Of a DNA stretch of 21,232 nt, positions 1 to 6,430 are shown piece after piece. The notes under the pieces are model-generated. The model was not told the origin of the DNA. It was given only the letters and a program-made list of their open reading frames with translations, and did no database searches. Source of the stretch: CAZYWA01 sp964650975 [NCBI: uncultured bacterium] (GTDB lineage: Bacteria; JADJOY01). Positions within the stretch are counted from its first letter, which is position 1. The number at the start of each line of letters is the position of its first letter. The stretch covers positions 1 to 21,232 of the forward strand of contig CAZYWA010000073.1 in assembly GCA_964650975.1 (NCBI GenBank), written 5' to 3'. Made by a program: the position numbers and the translations under genes.

Positions 1-115
1 GCCCCAGCCGCGCGTTCCGCTCGAGCAGCAGCACCGTGCGGTGGGGTGCCGCGAGCGCCGCCGCCGCGGCCACGCCGAGAGCTCCACCTCCCACGATGGT
101 GACGTCGGTGTCGAT
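1..115 (-). CDS. FAD/NAD(P)-dependent oxidoreductase, N-terminal fragment
   Basis: Read on the minus strand, this stretch encodes the N-terminus of a Rossmann-fold flavoprotein; the rest lies beyond the left edge. The visible motif is TIVGGGALGVAAAAAL (a GxGxxG-type dinucleotide-binding loop) followed by a second strand ending TVLLLERNAR, whose glutamate would bind the ribose of FAD. The substrate cannot be told from 38 residues. No ATG, GTG or TTG lies in the expected place: an in-frame TGA sits at 125-127, and the natural start, to give (M)DTDVTIVGGG, would be ATC at 113-115. A GAGGTG Shine-Dalgarno (121-126) lies 5 bases before it and overlaps the upstream gene's stop. A GTG inside the first strand would cut the fold. 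It probably forms an operon with the gene at 125-490. Confidence 0.6.
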   Translation of the reverse strand, partial: MDTDVTIVGGGALGVAAAAALAAPHRTVLLLERNARLG

Positions 116-124
116 GCCCGCACC

Positions 125-490
125 TCAACGATCGATCGCGCGCTGGCGCCTGGGCGCCAGCGCGCGAAGAATGCGCATTCGATGGACCGCCTTACCGTGC
201 AACGCGATCAGCACGCTGAGCGAGGCCCATGGGAGAAAGACGGTAGCGAGCCGCAGCGACGGCCTCTTCTCCTGGAGAGCGCTCGATAGCTGGTAGATCG
301 CCAGCCAGATGCGACCCTCCAAGACGCACGCCGGGAATCCGCAGAGACCGTCGATCGAGTGCTGACCGACACCGACCGCGCGCAAGGCCACGGGAGCGAT
401 CACGATGAACGCGAGCTGGCCGAGCACCAGCGTGAGGAATCTCGAATGGGCGCGGGAGATCGTGCGTAGTCGCCGCAGCGAATCGTCCAC
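125..490 (-). CDS. small putative membrane protein
   Basis: About 121 residues from a GTG start at 488-490; I do not recognise a family. The protein begins DDSLRRLRTISRAHSRF, then has a hydrophobic segment (FLTLVLGQLAFIVIAPVAL), a central hydrophobic stretch, and another near LATVFLPWASLSVLIAL, and ends in a basic tail. This suggests two or three membrane passes with Arg-rich cytosolic ends. The reading frame stays open farther upstream, but that part is polar and compositionally unlike a gene, so the start is a choice based on composition. Its TGA overlaps the Shine-Dalgarno of the flavoprotein gene downstream, which suggests co-transcription and coupled translation. It could be a helper or membrane anchor for that enzyme, but this is inference only. 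Confidence 0.5.
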   Translation of the reverse strand: MDDSLRRLRTISRAHSRFLTLVLGQLAFIVIAPVALRAVGVGQHSIDGLCGFPACVLEGRIWLAIYQLSSALQEKRPSLRLATVFLPWASLSVLIALHGKAVHRMRILRALAPRRQRAIDR

Positions 491-512
491 GACGCGAGTG
501 TAAGCCGGCGGC

Positions 513-536
513 GGCTGCGACGGAGCACAGCCCTCC
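513..536 (+). repeat. degenerate copy of the dispersed double-stem repeat
   Basis: Stem GGCTG (513-517) pairs with CAGCC (528-532 region). The loop contains GGAG (522-525), which is complementary to the trailing CTCC (533-536). It has the same stem/loop/tail order as the better copies at 3772, 6313 and 15931, but the loop is altered. It lies between the divergent membrane gene and the CPBP remnant. Confidence 0.5.
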
Positions 537-538
537 CG

Positions 539-832
539 ATGGGCGTTGACTCGATCGCGGCAAACCGCTTGGATCGGCCGGTCATGACGGTTCGCCCGAG
601 TGAGTCCGCGAATCTTCGGTTCGCGCAGCAGCGCTACCAGAACGACCTGCACGCGGCCCTCTTCGGCCTCTGGCACATCCCGAGCCACGGCTTCGGTGCG
701 TTCATGCCGCTGGCGCTGGGCTTCCTGCTGGGCTGGATGCGGCTTCGCAGCGGACGCCTGGGGCCAGGCATGGCGCTCCACGCGATTCACAACGGCGTCT
801 TGGTGCTGCTCACGATCGCGCTCAAGGCGTGA
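539..832 (+). pseudogene. CPBP (CAAX-like) intramembrane protease remnant
   Basis: The C-terminal half of a CPBP-family (Abi, PF02517-type) membrane protease is recognisable. The segment LHAALFGLWHIPSH carries the usual second motif. It is followed by a membrane helix, FMPLALGFLLGWMRLRSG, and by the last motif, GMALHAIHNG, with the conserved H...N. Family members normally have about 200-280 residues and an EExxxR motif on the preceding helix. Here no such motif or earlier membrane helices can be seen, and the sequence before LHAAL does not look like the family. With two catalytic glutamates missing it should be inactive. It is best read as a 5'-truncated remnant. A degenerate repeat copy lies immediately at the truncated side. 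The stop overlaps a GTG (GTGA) of the longer reading of the next frame. Confidence 0.6.
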
Positions 833-903
833 CCCGTCCCGGGCCGCGTCCCGCCGCGTCGATCGATTGGCCGCATCTCACCGGTGTGTTGTACGAAGAA
901 TGG

Positions 904-1575
904 ATGAACTTCCTGTCGCACTCGTGGACGCTCGGCGAGCAAGCGCCGGCGCTGGCGCACGTCGGTGTGGCGCTGCCCGATCTGTGGCCGCACCTGCCGG
1001 TGCGGCCGCTGCCGAAGGTGGTGCTCGCGCGCCTGCGAGTCAGCGCCGACCAAGACGCCGCGAGCCTCGCGCACGGCATCGCGCATCACATGAAGGGCGA
1101 CGCCGCGTTCCACGGCCATCCCTCGTTCGCCGCCCGCGTCTCGCGCGCCGGCGAGCGCTTGGCTCCTCTGCTGCGCGACCCGCGCTGGGGCGGCCTGGTG
1201 GGTCACGTGCTGGTCGAGATGCTACTCGACCGCTGGCTGATGGAGCGGGACCCGGGACTGGTGGAGCGGTACTACACGCGCTTTGCCCCGGAAATCCGCG
1301 ATCGCGCCGCCGACCTCGCCACCCACGAGCCCGACCGGCGCCACGAGCTGGCGGCTTTGCTCGAACGCTTCGTCGAGCTCAAGTTTCTCGCCGACTACGT
1401 CACCTTCGAGGGCCTCTGCTTCCGCTTCGTTCGCACCCTGGGCCGGGTCGAAGGCTGCGGAGTGCCCGAGGAGCGCATGAGCGAGCTGGTGCGCGAAACG
1501 GAACGTCTCTACTCCGAGCTCGAGCCGGGCTCGGCGGAGCTGCTGGCCGACGTCGCGGCGGCCATCCCGTCATGA
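904..1575 (+). CDS. AcpH-like (acyl carrier protein phosphodiesterase-type) protein
   Basis: A 223-residue, mainly helical protein. It begins MNFLSHSWTLG, similar to the MNFLAH start of E. coli AcpH, the enzyme that removes 4'-phosphopantetheine from acyl carrier protein. It continues with an early DLWPHL, then a GIAHHMKGDAAFHGHPSF block whose His and Asp residues resemble the H...D...FH pattern of this family, then VGHVLVEMLLDRWLM. Conservation with true AcpH is partial, so ACP hydrolysis is not established. ATG at 904 was chosen over a GTG at 829 because the family similarity starts exactly there and the 25 extra residues are low-complexity. The 3' end overlaps the next gene by ATGA (1572-1575), so the two are probably translated together. 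Confidence 0.5.
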   Translation: MNFLSHSWTLGEQAPALAHVGVALPDLWPHLPVRPLPKVVLARLRVSADQDAASLAHGIAHHMKGDAAFHGHPSFAARVSRAGERLAPLLRDPRWGGLVGHVLVEMLLDRWLMERDPGLVERYYTRFAPEIRDRAADLATHEPDRRHELAALLERFVELKFLADYVTFEGLCFRFVRTLGRVEGCGVPEERMSELVRETERLYSELEPGSAELLADVAAAIPS

Positions 1576-2579
1576 CCGCGATCGAAACCGCCGTCGAGAC
1601 GGTGCACCTCCTCGAGCTCCCGCACGCGCAAGCGCGAGCGCTGCTCGCGACGGGAGCCACCGTCACGTTGTGCGTGAACCCCGTCGAGTACCACGGGCCA
1701 CATCTCTCGCTGCAGAACGACCGCCTGGTGAGCCTGGGGATCGCGCGACGGCTGGCCGCGCGGCTCGCGACTGGCGGTGCGCCGCCGGTCTTCGTGCTGG
1801 CCGGCGACATCGAGGCGGGGGTCGAGCCCGCGTCCGGACCGGGGAGCCGCCACGTGCCCTATCGCGACGTGCGCCGCGCCGTGCTCGAGTCGTGCCGCGC
1901 GCTGGCCGAGCTCGGCGCGCGGCGGGTGGTGCTCATGACGTTCCACGGCGCGCCGATGCACAGCCACGCGCTCGAGAGTGGGGTCGAGTGGCTCGTGAGC
2001 CATGGGATCCCCGCGTTCGCGCCGCTGGTGCTGGCGCTCGAGGCGATGATCTCGGGCGAGGTCCGGGAATTCGCCCCCGCGCTCGCCGGAATCGAGGACC
2101 CGGCCGAGCGAGCCACGATGCTCGCGGGCCTCGCCGACGACTTCCACGCCGGCTTCTTCGAGACCTCGGTGGCGCTCGAGCTCACCCCCGAGAGCGTTTC
2201 GCCCATCCACCTTCGACTGCCGCCTTGCCCATCGCTCGAGCGCCCGCGGGCGCTCGTCACCCTTTCTCGTTTGATGGCAATGGCGGGCCACAAGCAGCTC
2301 GCCGGCGAGCTGCGGGTGGCGGCGGCGGGCCTCGCCTGGGCGGCGCTACGGCCTTTCCCGGGCTACACGTGTCGCCCGCATCGAGCGAGCGCCGCGGCGG
2401 GTGCCGTGTTCGTGCGCGAGATGCTCGACCGGATCGAGGCGGTTGCACGCGGGGTATTTTTCGGGGGTGCCGCGCCGCCACCGGCGCCCTTTCGATGGAT
2501 GCCGGCGCTCACCCTGGGAGGCCGGATGGCGCGGCCGCCGGTGCCACTCGAAGCGATCCAGAGCTTCGCTATCGAGTGA
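1572..2579 (+). CDS. creatininase-family amidohydrolase
   Basis: 335 residues. Members of this family (creatininase, the MftE peptidase, formamide hydrolases) are dinuclear metal amidases. Seen here: NPVEYHGPHLSLQND places E39, H41 and D50 at the same mutual spacing as E34, H36 and D45 of creatininase. MTFHGAP supplies H125 in the place of H120 (the usual NGHGGN sequence is replaced). FHAGFFETSVALEL matches the family HAGxxETS block. The metal site therefore appears intact, while the loop around H125 is unusual. At 335 residues it is longer than the typical 240-270; the extra length is C-terminal. It overlaps the upstream gene by ATGA. Its last 11 bases overlap the 3' end of the convergent phosphatase gene. 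The substrate is unknown. Confidence 0.8.
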   Translation: MTAIETAVETVHLLELPHAQARALLATGATVTLCVNPVEYHGPHLSLQNDRLVSLGIARRLAARLATGGAPPVFVLAGDIEAGVEPASGPGSRHVPYRDVRRAVLESCRALAELGARRVVLMTFHGAPMHSHALESGVEWLVSHGIPAFAPLVLALEAMISGEVREFAPALAGIEDPAERATMLAGLADDFHAGFFETSVALELTPESVSPIHLRLPPCPSLERPRALVTLSRLMAMAGHKQLAGELRVAAAGLAWAALRPFPGYTCRPHRASAAAGAVFVREMLDRIEAVARGVFFGGAAPPPAPFRWMPALTLGGRMARPPVPLEAIQSFAIE

Positions 2580-3840
2580 TCTTCGTGATCGCGAAGCGGT
2601 CGAGCGTCGAGCCGTCCAGGCGGATCGCGGTGGCCTGGAGCGAACCGCCCGCGACGTCGATCTCGACGAAGTGGAACGTCGATTCGGAGACCACCGTGAA
2701 GTCGCTGTGCCCGGCCGGATAGAGCGTCTGTCCGCCGCCGCCGGTCACCACGAAGATCGTACCGGGCGGGTTCACGTAGCCGGGGCCCGCGTCGGACGAG
2801 GCGATCTGGCCCGCGGCCATCGGAAAGCTGCGCTCGTAGTCGTGATCGTGGCCGTTGAGCACCAGGTCCACGTGATGCCGGTCGAGCACCGGCGTCAACG
2901 CATCGCGAATCGCCAGGTTGCTGCCGTGCTTCGACGAGCTGTAGGGCGGATGGTGAAAGAACACGATCTTCCACACGGCACGACTGGCGCCGAGATCGGC
3001 GTCGAGCCAGGTGAGCTGGGCACCGCCCGGCGCCAGCGAGGCGTTGCTGTCGAGCGCCACCGCGTGCACCGGGCCCCAGTCGAACGAATAGAAGTGGGAG
3101 CTGCCGTCGGTCGAATTGGTGGGAAGCGCCACGGCCGCGAGCAGCGGAGCGCCGTTCCCGGTCTCGACGTCGTGATTCCCCAGCGACGCGTAGAGCGGCA
3201 CGTGATCGAGCAAGGTCGCATACGGATCGAGGAAGCGGGTCTCGACCTGCTCGTTCGAGCCCCTGCCGTAGGCGATGTCTCCGGTGTGGAGCACGAGCTC
3301 CGGATCGGCGGCCTCGATCTCCGCCTCGATCCCGCTCTCCTCGGCCGAGCCGGCGCCCGAGTCGCCGACCGCGGCCATGCGAAACGGCGTCGCGGGATCC
3401 GGGGGCGCGAGCCTCACCTCGTGATCGGCGAGCGCGGGCCCGACCGTCGAGACGTCGTCGTTCGCCGCGAGATGGATCCGGTAGTGGAAGGACGGGCTCG
3501 AACCGAGGCCCGCGAGATCGAAGCGGTGGTCGGTCGTCGGGATCGTGTCGGCGGCGGTCGAGCCGTAGCCGGTGTCCGCGCCCCACTCGAGCACGCCGAT
3601 CTCGGCGGTGCCGGTGCGCCACGCGATCGTCGCCGAGGACGTCGTCACGCGCCCCACGACAGGACCGTCGAGCAGTCCCGGGACTGGCGGCGAATGGCTC
3701 CCGCCGCCGCATCCCGCAGAGATGACGACGATCGCCGCGAAGGAAGCGGAGCGAACGCGATCACTCGCTGCGGCTGCGAGGGACCGCAGCCCTCCGGACG
3801 AGTTGGACCGCTTGGTGGAATGGCGTGCGCCACAAGTCAT
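2569..3840 (-). CDS. purple-acid-phosphatase-like metallophosphoesterase, putative lipoprotein
   Basis: About 423 residues from ATG 3838-3840. A hydrophobic segment ending VVISAGC gives a likely lipoprotein cysteine (Cys44 in this numbering). An N-terminal fibronectin-like domain follows (VVGRVTTSSATIAWRTG), as in purple acid phosphatases. The metallophosphoesterase domain carries all five blocks: AVGDSG (D about 160), HTGDIAYG (about 186-193), LGNHD (about 220-224), FFHHPPY (about 294-300) and NGHDHDYERS (about 329-338). It should hydrolyse phosphomonoesters outside the cytoplasm. The start is doubtful. The ATG lies upstream of a repeat copy (3772-3795), so the first 30 residues are translated repeat. 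A compact signal peptide would begin at a GTT (about 3752-3754), which is not a normal start. TAG at 2569-2571 overlaps the creatininase gene. Confidence 0.85.
   Translation of the reverse strand: MTCGARHSTKRSNSSGGLRSLAAAASDRVRSASFAAIVVISAGCGGGSHSPPVPGLLDGPVVGRVTTSSATIAWRTGTAEIGVLEWGADTGYGSTAADTIPTTDHRFDLAGLGSSPSFHYRIHLAANDDVSTVGPALADHEVRLAPPDPATPFRMAAVGDSGAGSAEESGIEAEIEAADPELVLHTGDIAYGRGSNEQVETRFLDPYATLLDHVPLYASLGNHDVETGNGAPLLAAVALPTNSTDGSSHFYSFDWGPVHAVALDSNASLAPGGAQLTWLDADLGASRAVWKIVFFHHPPYSSSKHGSNLAIRDALTPVLDRHHVDLVLNGHDHDYERSFPMAAGQIASSDAGPGYVNPPGTIFVVTGGGGQTLYPAGHSDFTVVSESTFHFVEIDVAGGSLQATAIRLDGSTLDRFAITKITR
3772..3795 (+). repeat. dispersed double-stem repeat, single GGCTGC-type copy
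   Basis: GGCTGC (3772-3777), loop GAGGGACC (3778-3785), GCAGCC (3786-3791), tail CTCC (3792-3795). The 6-bp stem is perfect. The loop GAGG can pair with the tail. It is identical in core to 6313-6336 and to the inverse of 15974-15997. No partner unit is visible beside it. It lies inside the 5' end of the phosphatase reading frame. Confidence 0.8.
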
Positions 3841-3870
3841 CGATGTACCCCAGCTCTTGCGGGCCGCCGG

Positions 3871-3888
3871 TTGCAAAAGGCCTTGCAA
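3871..3888 (+). promoter_or_regulatory. paired TTGCAA sites upstream of the P450 gene, possible operator
   Basis: Two copies of the self-complementary hexamer TTGCAA (3871-3876 and 3883-3888) are spaced 12 bases start to start in the region between the divergent phosphatase and P450 genes. One of them could also serve as a -35 region. This is pattern only; no regulator is known for it. Confidence 0.3.
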
Positions 3889-3964
3889 GTATCGTAGGCA
3901 GACGAGGACTCCGACCATCGAGCACTCGTTCGATCGCGGTCGAGCGACGGACGTGGATCCCTGA

Positions 3965-5158
3965 ATGACATCCAAGCCGCCCACCATCCGCTTGCTCGAC
4001 GGCGCCTTCTACGCCGGCGACCCGTACGCCGCGTTCCGCTGGATGCGGCGGCACGAGCCGGTCTTCTGGGACGAGAGCGGGAGTGTCTGGGGCTTGAGCC
4101 GGCATGCGGACGTGGTCCACGCCTCGGCGCACCCGGAGCTCTTCTGCTCGGCGGGCGGATCGCGCCCCGACGCCGAGCCGTTCCCGACCATGATCAACAT
4201 GGACAACCCCGAGCACAACGCGCGGCGCGCGCTGGTCAACAAGGGCTTCACGCCGCGCCGCGTGGCGCAGCACGAGGAATTCCTGCGCGCCAACGTGCGG
4301 CAGCTCATCGATGGCGTGGCGCCGCTCGGCCGCTGCGACTTCGTGCAGGCGCTCGCGGCGCCGCTGCCGATGATCATGATCGGCACGCTGGTCGGCTTCC
4401 GTCCCGACGATCGCGAGCGGCTCCAGCAATGGTCCGACGACATGATCGCCGGCACCGCCGCCGACGCTCCGCCCGACATCGCGGCCGCGGCCGCGATCGC
4501 GCTGGTCGAGTACCGCGAGCACCACGAGGTGATCGTCGCCGACCGCCGCGCCCATCCGCGCGACGACCTGATGAGCATCCTCGCCAACGCCAGCGAGGGC
4601 GGCGAGCACATCGACGACTACGCGCTGCTCCACGAATCGCTGCTGCTCTTGATCGGTGGCAACGAGACCACCCGCAACGTGATCTCGGCGGCGATGGCCG
4701 AGCTGCTCCGCCATCCCGACCAGCGCCGCAAGCTCGCCGCGGATCCCGGCAAGATTCCCGTCGCCGTCGAGGAGTTCCTGCGCTGGGCGTCGCCGATCGT
4801 GAACATGAACCGGACCGCCACCCACGACGTGGAGCTCTGCGGCCGCACCATTCGCGCCGGCGACAAGGTGCTTTTGCTCTACCCCTCGGCCAACCGCGAC
4901 GAGGACGTGTTCATCGAGCCCGACCGCTTCGACGTGGAGCGCGATCCCAACCCGCACGTCGCCTTCGGCGGCCACGGCGCCCACCACTGCCTGGGCGCCA
5001 ACCTCGCGCGCCTCGAGATCCGCGTGCTGTTCGAGGAGCTGCTGCGCAGAATCCCGGAAGTGGAGCTGGCGGCGGGCGCCACGATCGAGCACACGCCGTC
5101 CAACTTCGTGCGCGGCATCCACCACCTGCCGATCGAGTTCCCGCCCGAGCGGCGGTGA
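3965..5158 (+). CDS. cytochrome P450 (CYP124/CYP125-like class)
   Basis: 397 residues, the normal length for a soluble bacterial P450, which uses ferredoxin and a reductase to hydroxylate its substrate. Visible marks are: the I-helix LLLIGGNETTRN (about 228-238) with the acid/threonine pair used for oxygen activation; the K-helix ExxR at EFLR (270-273); the PERF-like region EPDRFDVERDPNPH; and the heme loop FGGHGAHHCLG with Cys342 as thiolate ligand, followed by ANLARLE. The FGGxGAHxCxGANLAR form is typical of the CYP124/CYP125 branch that hydroxylates terminal carbons of branched lipids and sterol side chains. Substrate choice here is inference. No ferredoxin gene is adjacent. ATG at 3965 has no strong Shine-Dalgarno. 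The stop is 4 bases from the convergent operon at 5163, leaving no room for a separate terminator. Confidence 0.93.
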   Translation: MTSKPPTIRLLDGAFYAGDPYAAFRWMRRHEPVFWDESGSVWGLSRHADVVHASAHPELFCSAGGSRPDAEPFPTMINMDNPEHNARRALVNKGFTPRRVAQHEEFLRANVRQLIDGVAPLGRCDFVQALAAPLPMIMIGTLVGFRPDDRERLQQWSDDMIAGTAADAPPDIAAAAAIALVEYREHHEVIVADRRAHPRDDLMSILANASEGGEHIDDYALLHESLLLLIGGNETTRNVISAAMAELLRHPDQRRKLAADPGKIPVAVEEFLRWASPIVNMNRTATHDVELCGRTIRAGDKVLLLYPSANRDEDVFIEPDRFDVERDPNPHVAFGGHGAHHCLGANLARLEIRVLFEELLRRIPEVELAAGATIEHTPSNFVRGIHHLPIEFPPERR

Positions 5159-5162
5159 GCGC

Positions 5163-5375
5163 TCACGACCGCTCGACCACCAGCGTTCGCCCGAGCGTCG
5201 GCGCGTCGCGCTCGGGGGTGGGCGGATGGTTCCCCTCCCACACCTGGTCGAGAGGCGCCTCCACCACCACCTCGCCGCGCAGCACGCGATCGCCGGACTC
5301 CAGGAGGATCGGAAGCGTCACGAAACTCGCGAAGACCGGCGGCGCGATTCGAGGACGGAGCCAGGCGAGGTTCAT
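5163..5375 (-). CDS. small protein of unknown function, third gene of ArsR-SRPBCC operon
   Basis: 70 residues starting MNLAWLRPRIAPPVFASFV. Its ATG (5373-5375) overlaps the stop of the SRPBCC gene as ATGA, and the frame ends 4 bases from the convergent P450 stop. It is mixed beta-like and charged: hydrophobic FASFVTLPILLESG, then RGEVVVEAPLDQVWEG, then a Pro-rich stretch and LGRTLVVERS. No membrane segment or cysteine motif is seen. I do not recognise a family. The overlap with the upstream gene supports it being a real, translationally coupled gene. It might act with the SRPBCC protein, but nothing in the sequence shows how. Confidence 0.6.
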   Translation of the reverse strand: MNLAWLRPRIAPPVFASFVTLPILLESGDRVLRGEVVVEAPLDQVWEGNHPPTPERDAPTLGRTLVVERS

Positions 5376-5884
5376 GGGCGCTCCTTGGGATCGCCGGAAT
5401 CGGGCGATCCCGTGATCGCTCGGCAGGCGGCGACGAAGCGGTCGCGGAACACCAGCTCCCACCCGCCGTCGTAGGACGCGCGCGCTGCTTCGGCGCGCTC
5501 GGCCAGGATCTCCCAGCCGCGATGCTCGAGGTCGACGCGCGTACCCTCGGGAATGGGGCTGAATCGCACCTCCACCTCCTGGGCCAGCGCTGCGTCGCGG
5601 CCCGGGTGCCAGGTCATCACGAAGCGGTTTGGCGGCTCCCACACGCGCACCTCTCCCCAGGCACAGCGCTCGCCGTCGTCGCGCACCTCGTAGACGGCGC
5701 CGCCCGGACGCGGCTCGATCGCGCACGACACCGCGCGCTCCTGCGCGATCGAGTGGCTGGCGAGCGGCCACCAGCGCCCCATGCCTTCGGTGAAGAGCGC
5801 GAACGTGCGCTGCGGCGTCAGTGGTACCACCACGGACTTTCGAACCGGTTCGATGGGCGCGGGAAACGGGATCACTCGGCTCAT
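5372..5884 (-). CDS. SRPBCC / AHSA1-domain protein
   Basis: 170 residues, almost all one START-like SRPBCC domain of the AHSA1 type. The opening RKSVVVPLTPQRTFALFTEGMGRWWPL is the classic first strand and helix with the W-W-P feature. A GGAVYEV strand and an RVWEPPNRFVMTWHPG strand follow. Then come VEVRFSPIPEGTRVDLEHRGW and a C-terminal helix. Such domains bind hydrophobic ligands in a deep cavity; the ligand here is unknown. The ATG overlaps the last four bases of the ArsR gene (5881-5884) and its TGA overlaps the 70-residue gene, so the three form a coupled operon. ArsR-SRPBCC pairs are a very common arrangement in bacteria and are presumably autoregulated by the ArsR protein. Confidence 0.88.
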   Translation of the reverse strand: MSRVIPFPAPIEPVRKSVVVPLTPQRTFALFTEGMGRWWPLASHSIAQERAVSCAIEPRPGGAVYEVRDDGERCAWGEVRVWEPPNRFVMTWHPGRDAALAQEVEVRFSPIPEGTRVDLEHRGWEILAERAEAARASYDGGWELVFRDRFVAACRAITGSPDSGDPKERP

Positions 5885-6255
5885 CGCTTCCTCCGGGATT
5901 TGGCTCGCGCGCGCTGGCGGAGCGCGGCCAGCTGGGCGGCGCGCGCGTCGGCCCGCGCGACCGCTTCCGCCTCGGCGCGAAACGCGTCGAGGACGTCGGT
6001 CCAGAACGAATCGAGATAGACGCGCAGCGCTTCGAGGCCGGCCCGGTCGATCCGGTAGATGCGCCGGGTGCCGTGGCTGCTGGCGGTCACGAGCCGGGCG
6101 CCTTCGAGGGCGCGCAGGTGCTGGGAGACCGCGGGGCGTGAGACCGGAAGGCCGTCGGCGATCTCGGTGACCGTCCGCGGCCCGCCGCGCAGCCGCTCGA
6201 ACACGGTGCGGCGGGTGGGATCGGCGAGGGCGGCGAATGCCGTGTTGTAAGCCAT
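5881..6255 (-). CDS. ArsR-family transcriptional regulator paired with SRPBCC
   Basis: 124 residues. The N-terminal 85 residues form a winged helix: FAALADPTRRTVFERLRGG, then TVTEIADGLPVSRPAVSQHL as the helix-turn-helix, then LVTASSHGTRRIYRI as the wing. The C-terminal part is helical and Arg/Ala-rich. There are no cysteines in the DNA-binding core, so this is not a thiol metal sensor; the inducer is unknown. The ATG (6253-6255) is itself inside a palindrome, and nested inverted repeats lie just upstream, which argues for repression of its own operon. The predicted leader is only a few bases long and lacks a Shine-Dalgarno, so the mRNA is probably nearly leaderless. Confidence 0.9.
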   Translation of the reverse strand: MAYNTAFAALADPTRRTVFERLRGGPRTVTEIADGLPVSRPAVSQHLRALEGARLVTASSHGTRRIYRIDRAGLEALRVYLDSFWTDVLDAFRAEAEAVARADARAAQLAALRQRARAKSRRKR

Positions 6256-6281
6256 GGCTTACGTAAGCTTTAACTTACGTA
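6248..6281. promoter_or_regulatory. nested palindromic operator of the ArsR-SRPBCC operon
   Basis: Three overlapping symmetries are seen: TAAGCCATGGCTTA (6248-6261, perfect), GCTTACGTAAGC (6257-6268, perfect), and TACGTAAG (6260-6267) facing CTTACGTA (6274-6281) across a 6-base spacer. They cover the ArsR start codon and the proposed -10 region, which suits autorepression by the ArsR dimer. Confidence 0.7.
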
Positions 6282-6295
6282 TGAGATCGGGTCAA
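6267..6295 (-). promoter_or_regulatory. sigma70-type promoter for the ArsR-SRPBCC operon
   Basis: On the minus strand, TTGACC (6290-6295) is followed after 17 bases by TAAAGC (6267-6272). The -35 is near consensus; the -10 is moderate. The palindromic operator overlaps the spacer and -10, and the ATG is about 11 bases past the -10. Confidence 0.5.
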
Positions 6296-6312
6296 GCATG
6301 CTCGAGGGCTGC

Positions 6313-6386
6313 GGCTGCGAGGGACCGCAGCCCTCCGACTTCCGCGCCGATTCGACGGGTCCGGAAGGACGCGGTCCCTCGCGTCC
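6313..6386. repeat. composite inverted pair of the dispersed double-stem repeat
   Basis: The forward unit is GGCTGC, GAGGGACC, GCAGCC, CTCC (6313-6336). After 26 bases the reverse unit follows: GGAA, GGACGC, GGTCCCTC, GCGTCC (6363-6386). As a whole it is the reverse complement of the composite at 15931-15997, including a similar middle (gac-t-n-CCGC-n-CCG). It lies 17 bases upstream of the ArsR promoter and upstream of the divergent GH-like gene. Confidence 0.8.
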
Positions 6387-6430
6387 GCGGCGGCGGATTC
6401 GGGCTTCGACGCGGCGACTGCGAGCGAGGC

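Noticed and set aside
539-832. Intact CPBP protease
   Set aside because: The EExxxR catalytic motif and the preceding membrane helices are absent, so it is listed as a remnant.
3761-5125. 454-codon minus-strand frame opposite the P450
   Set aside because: It overlaps a P450 with all catalytic motifs and its own translation shows no recognisable fold.
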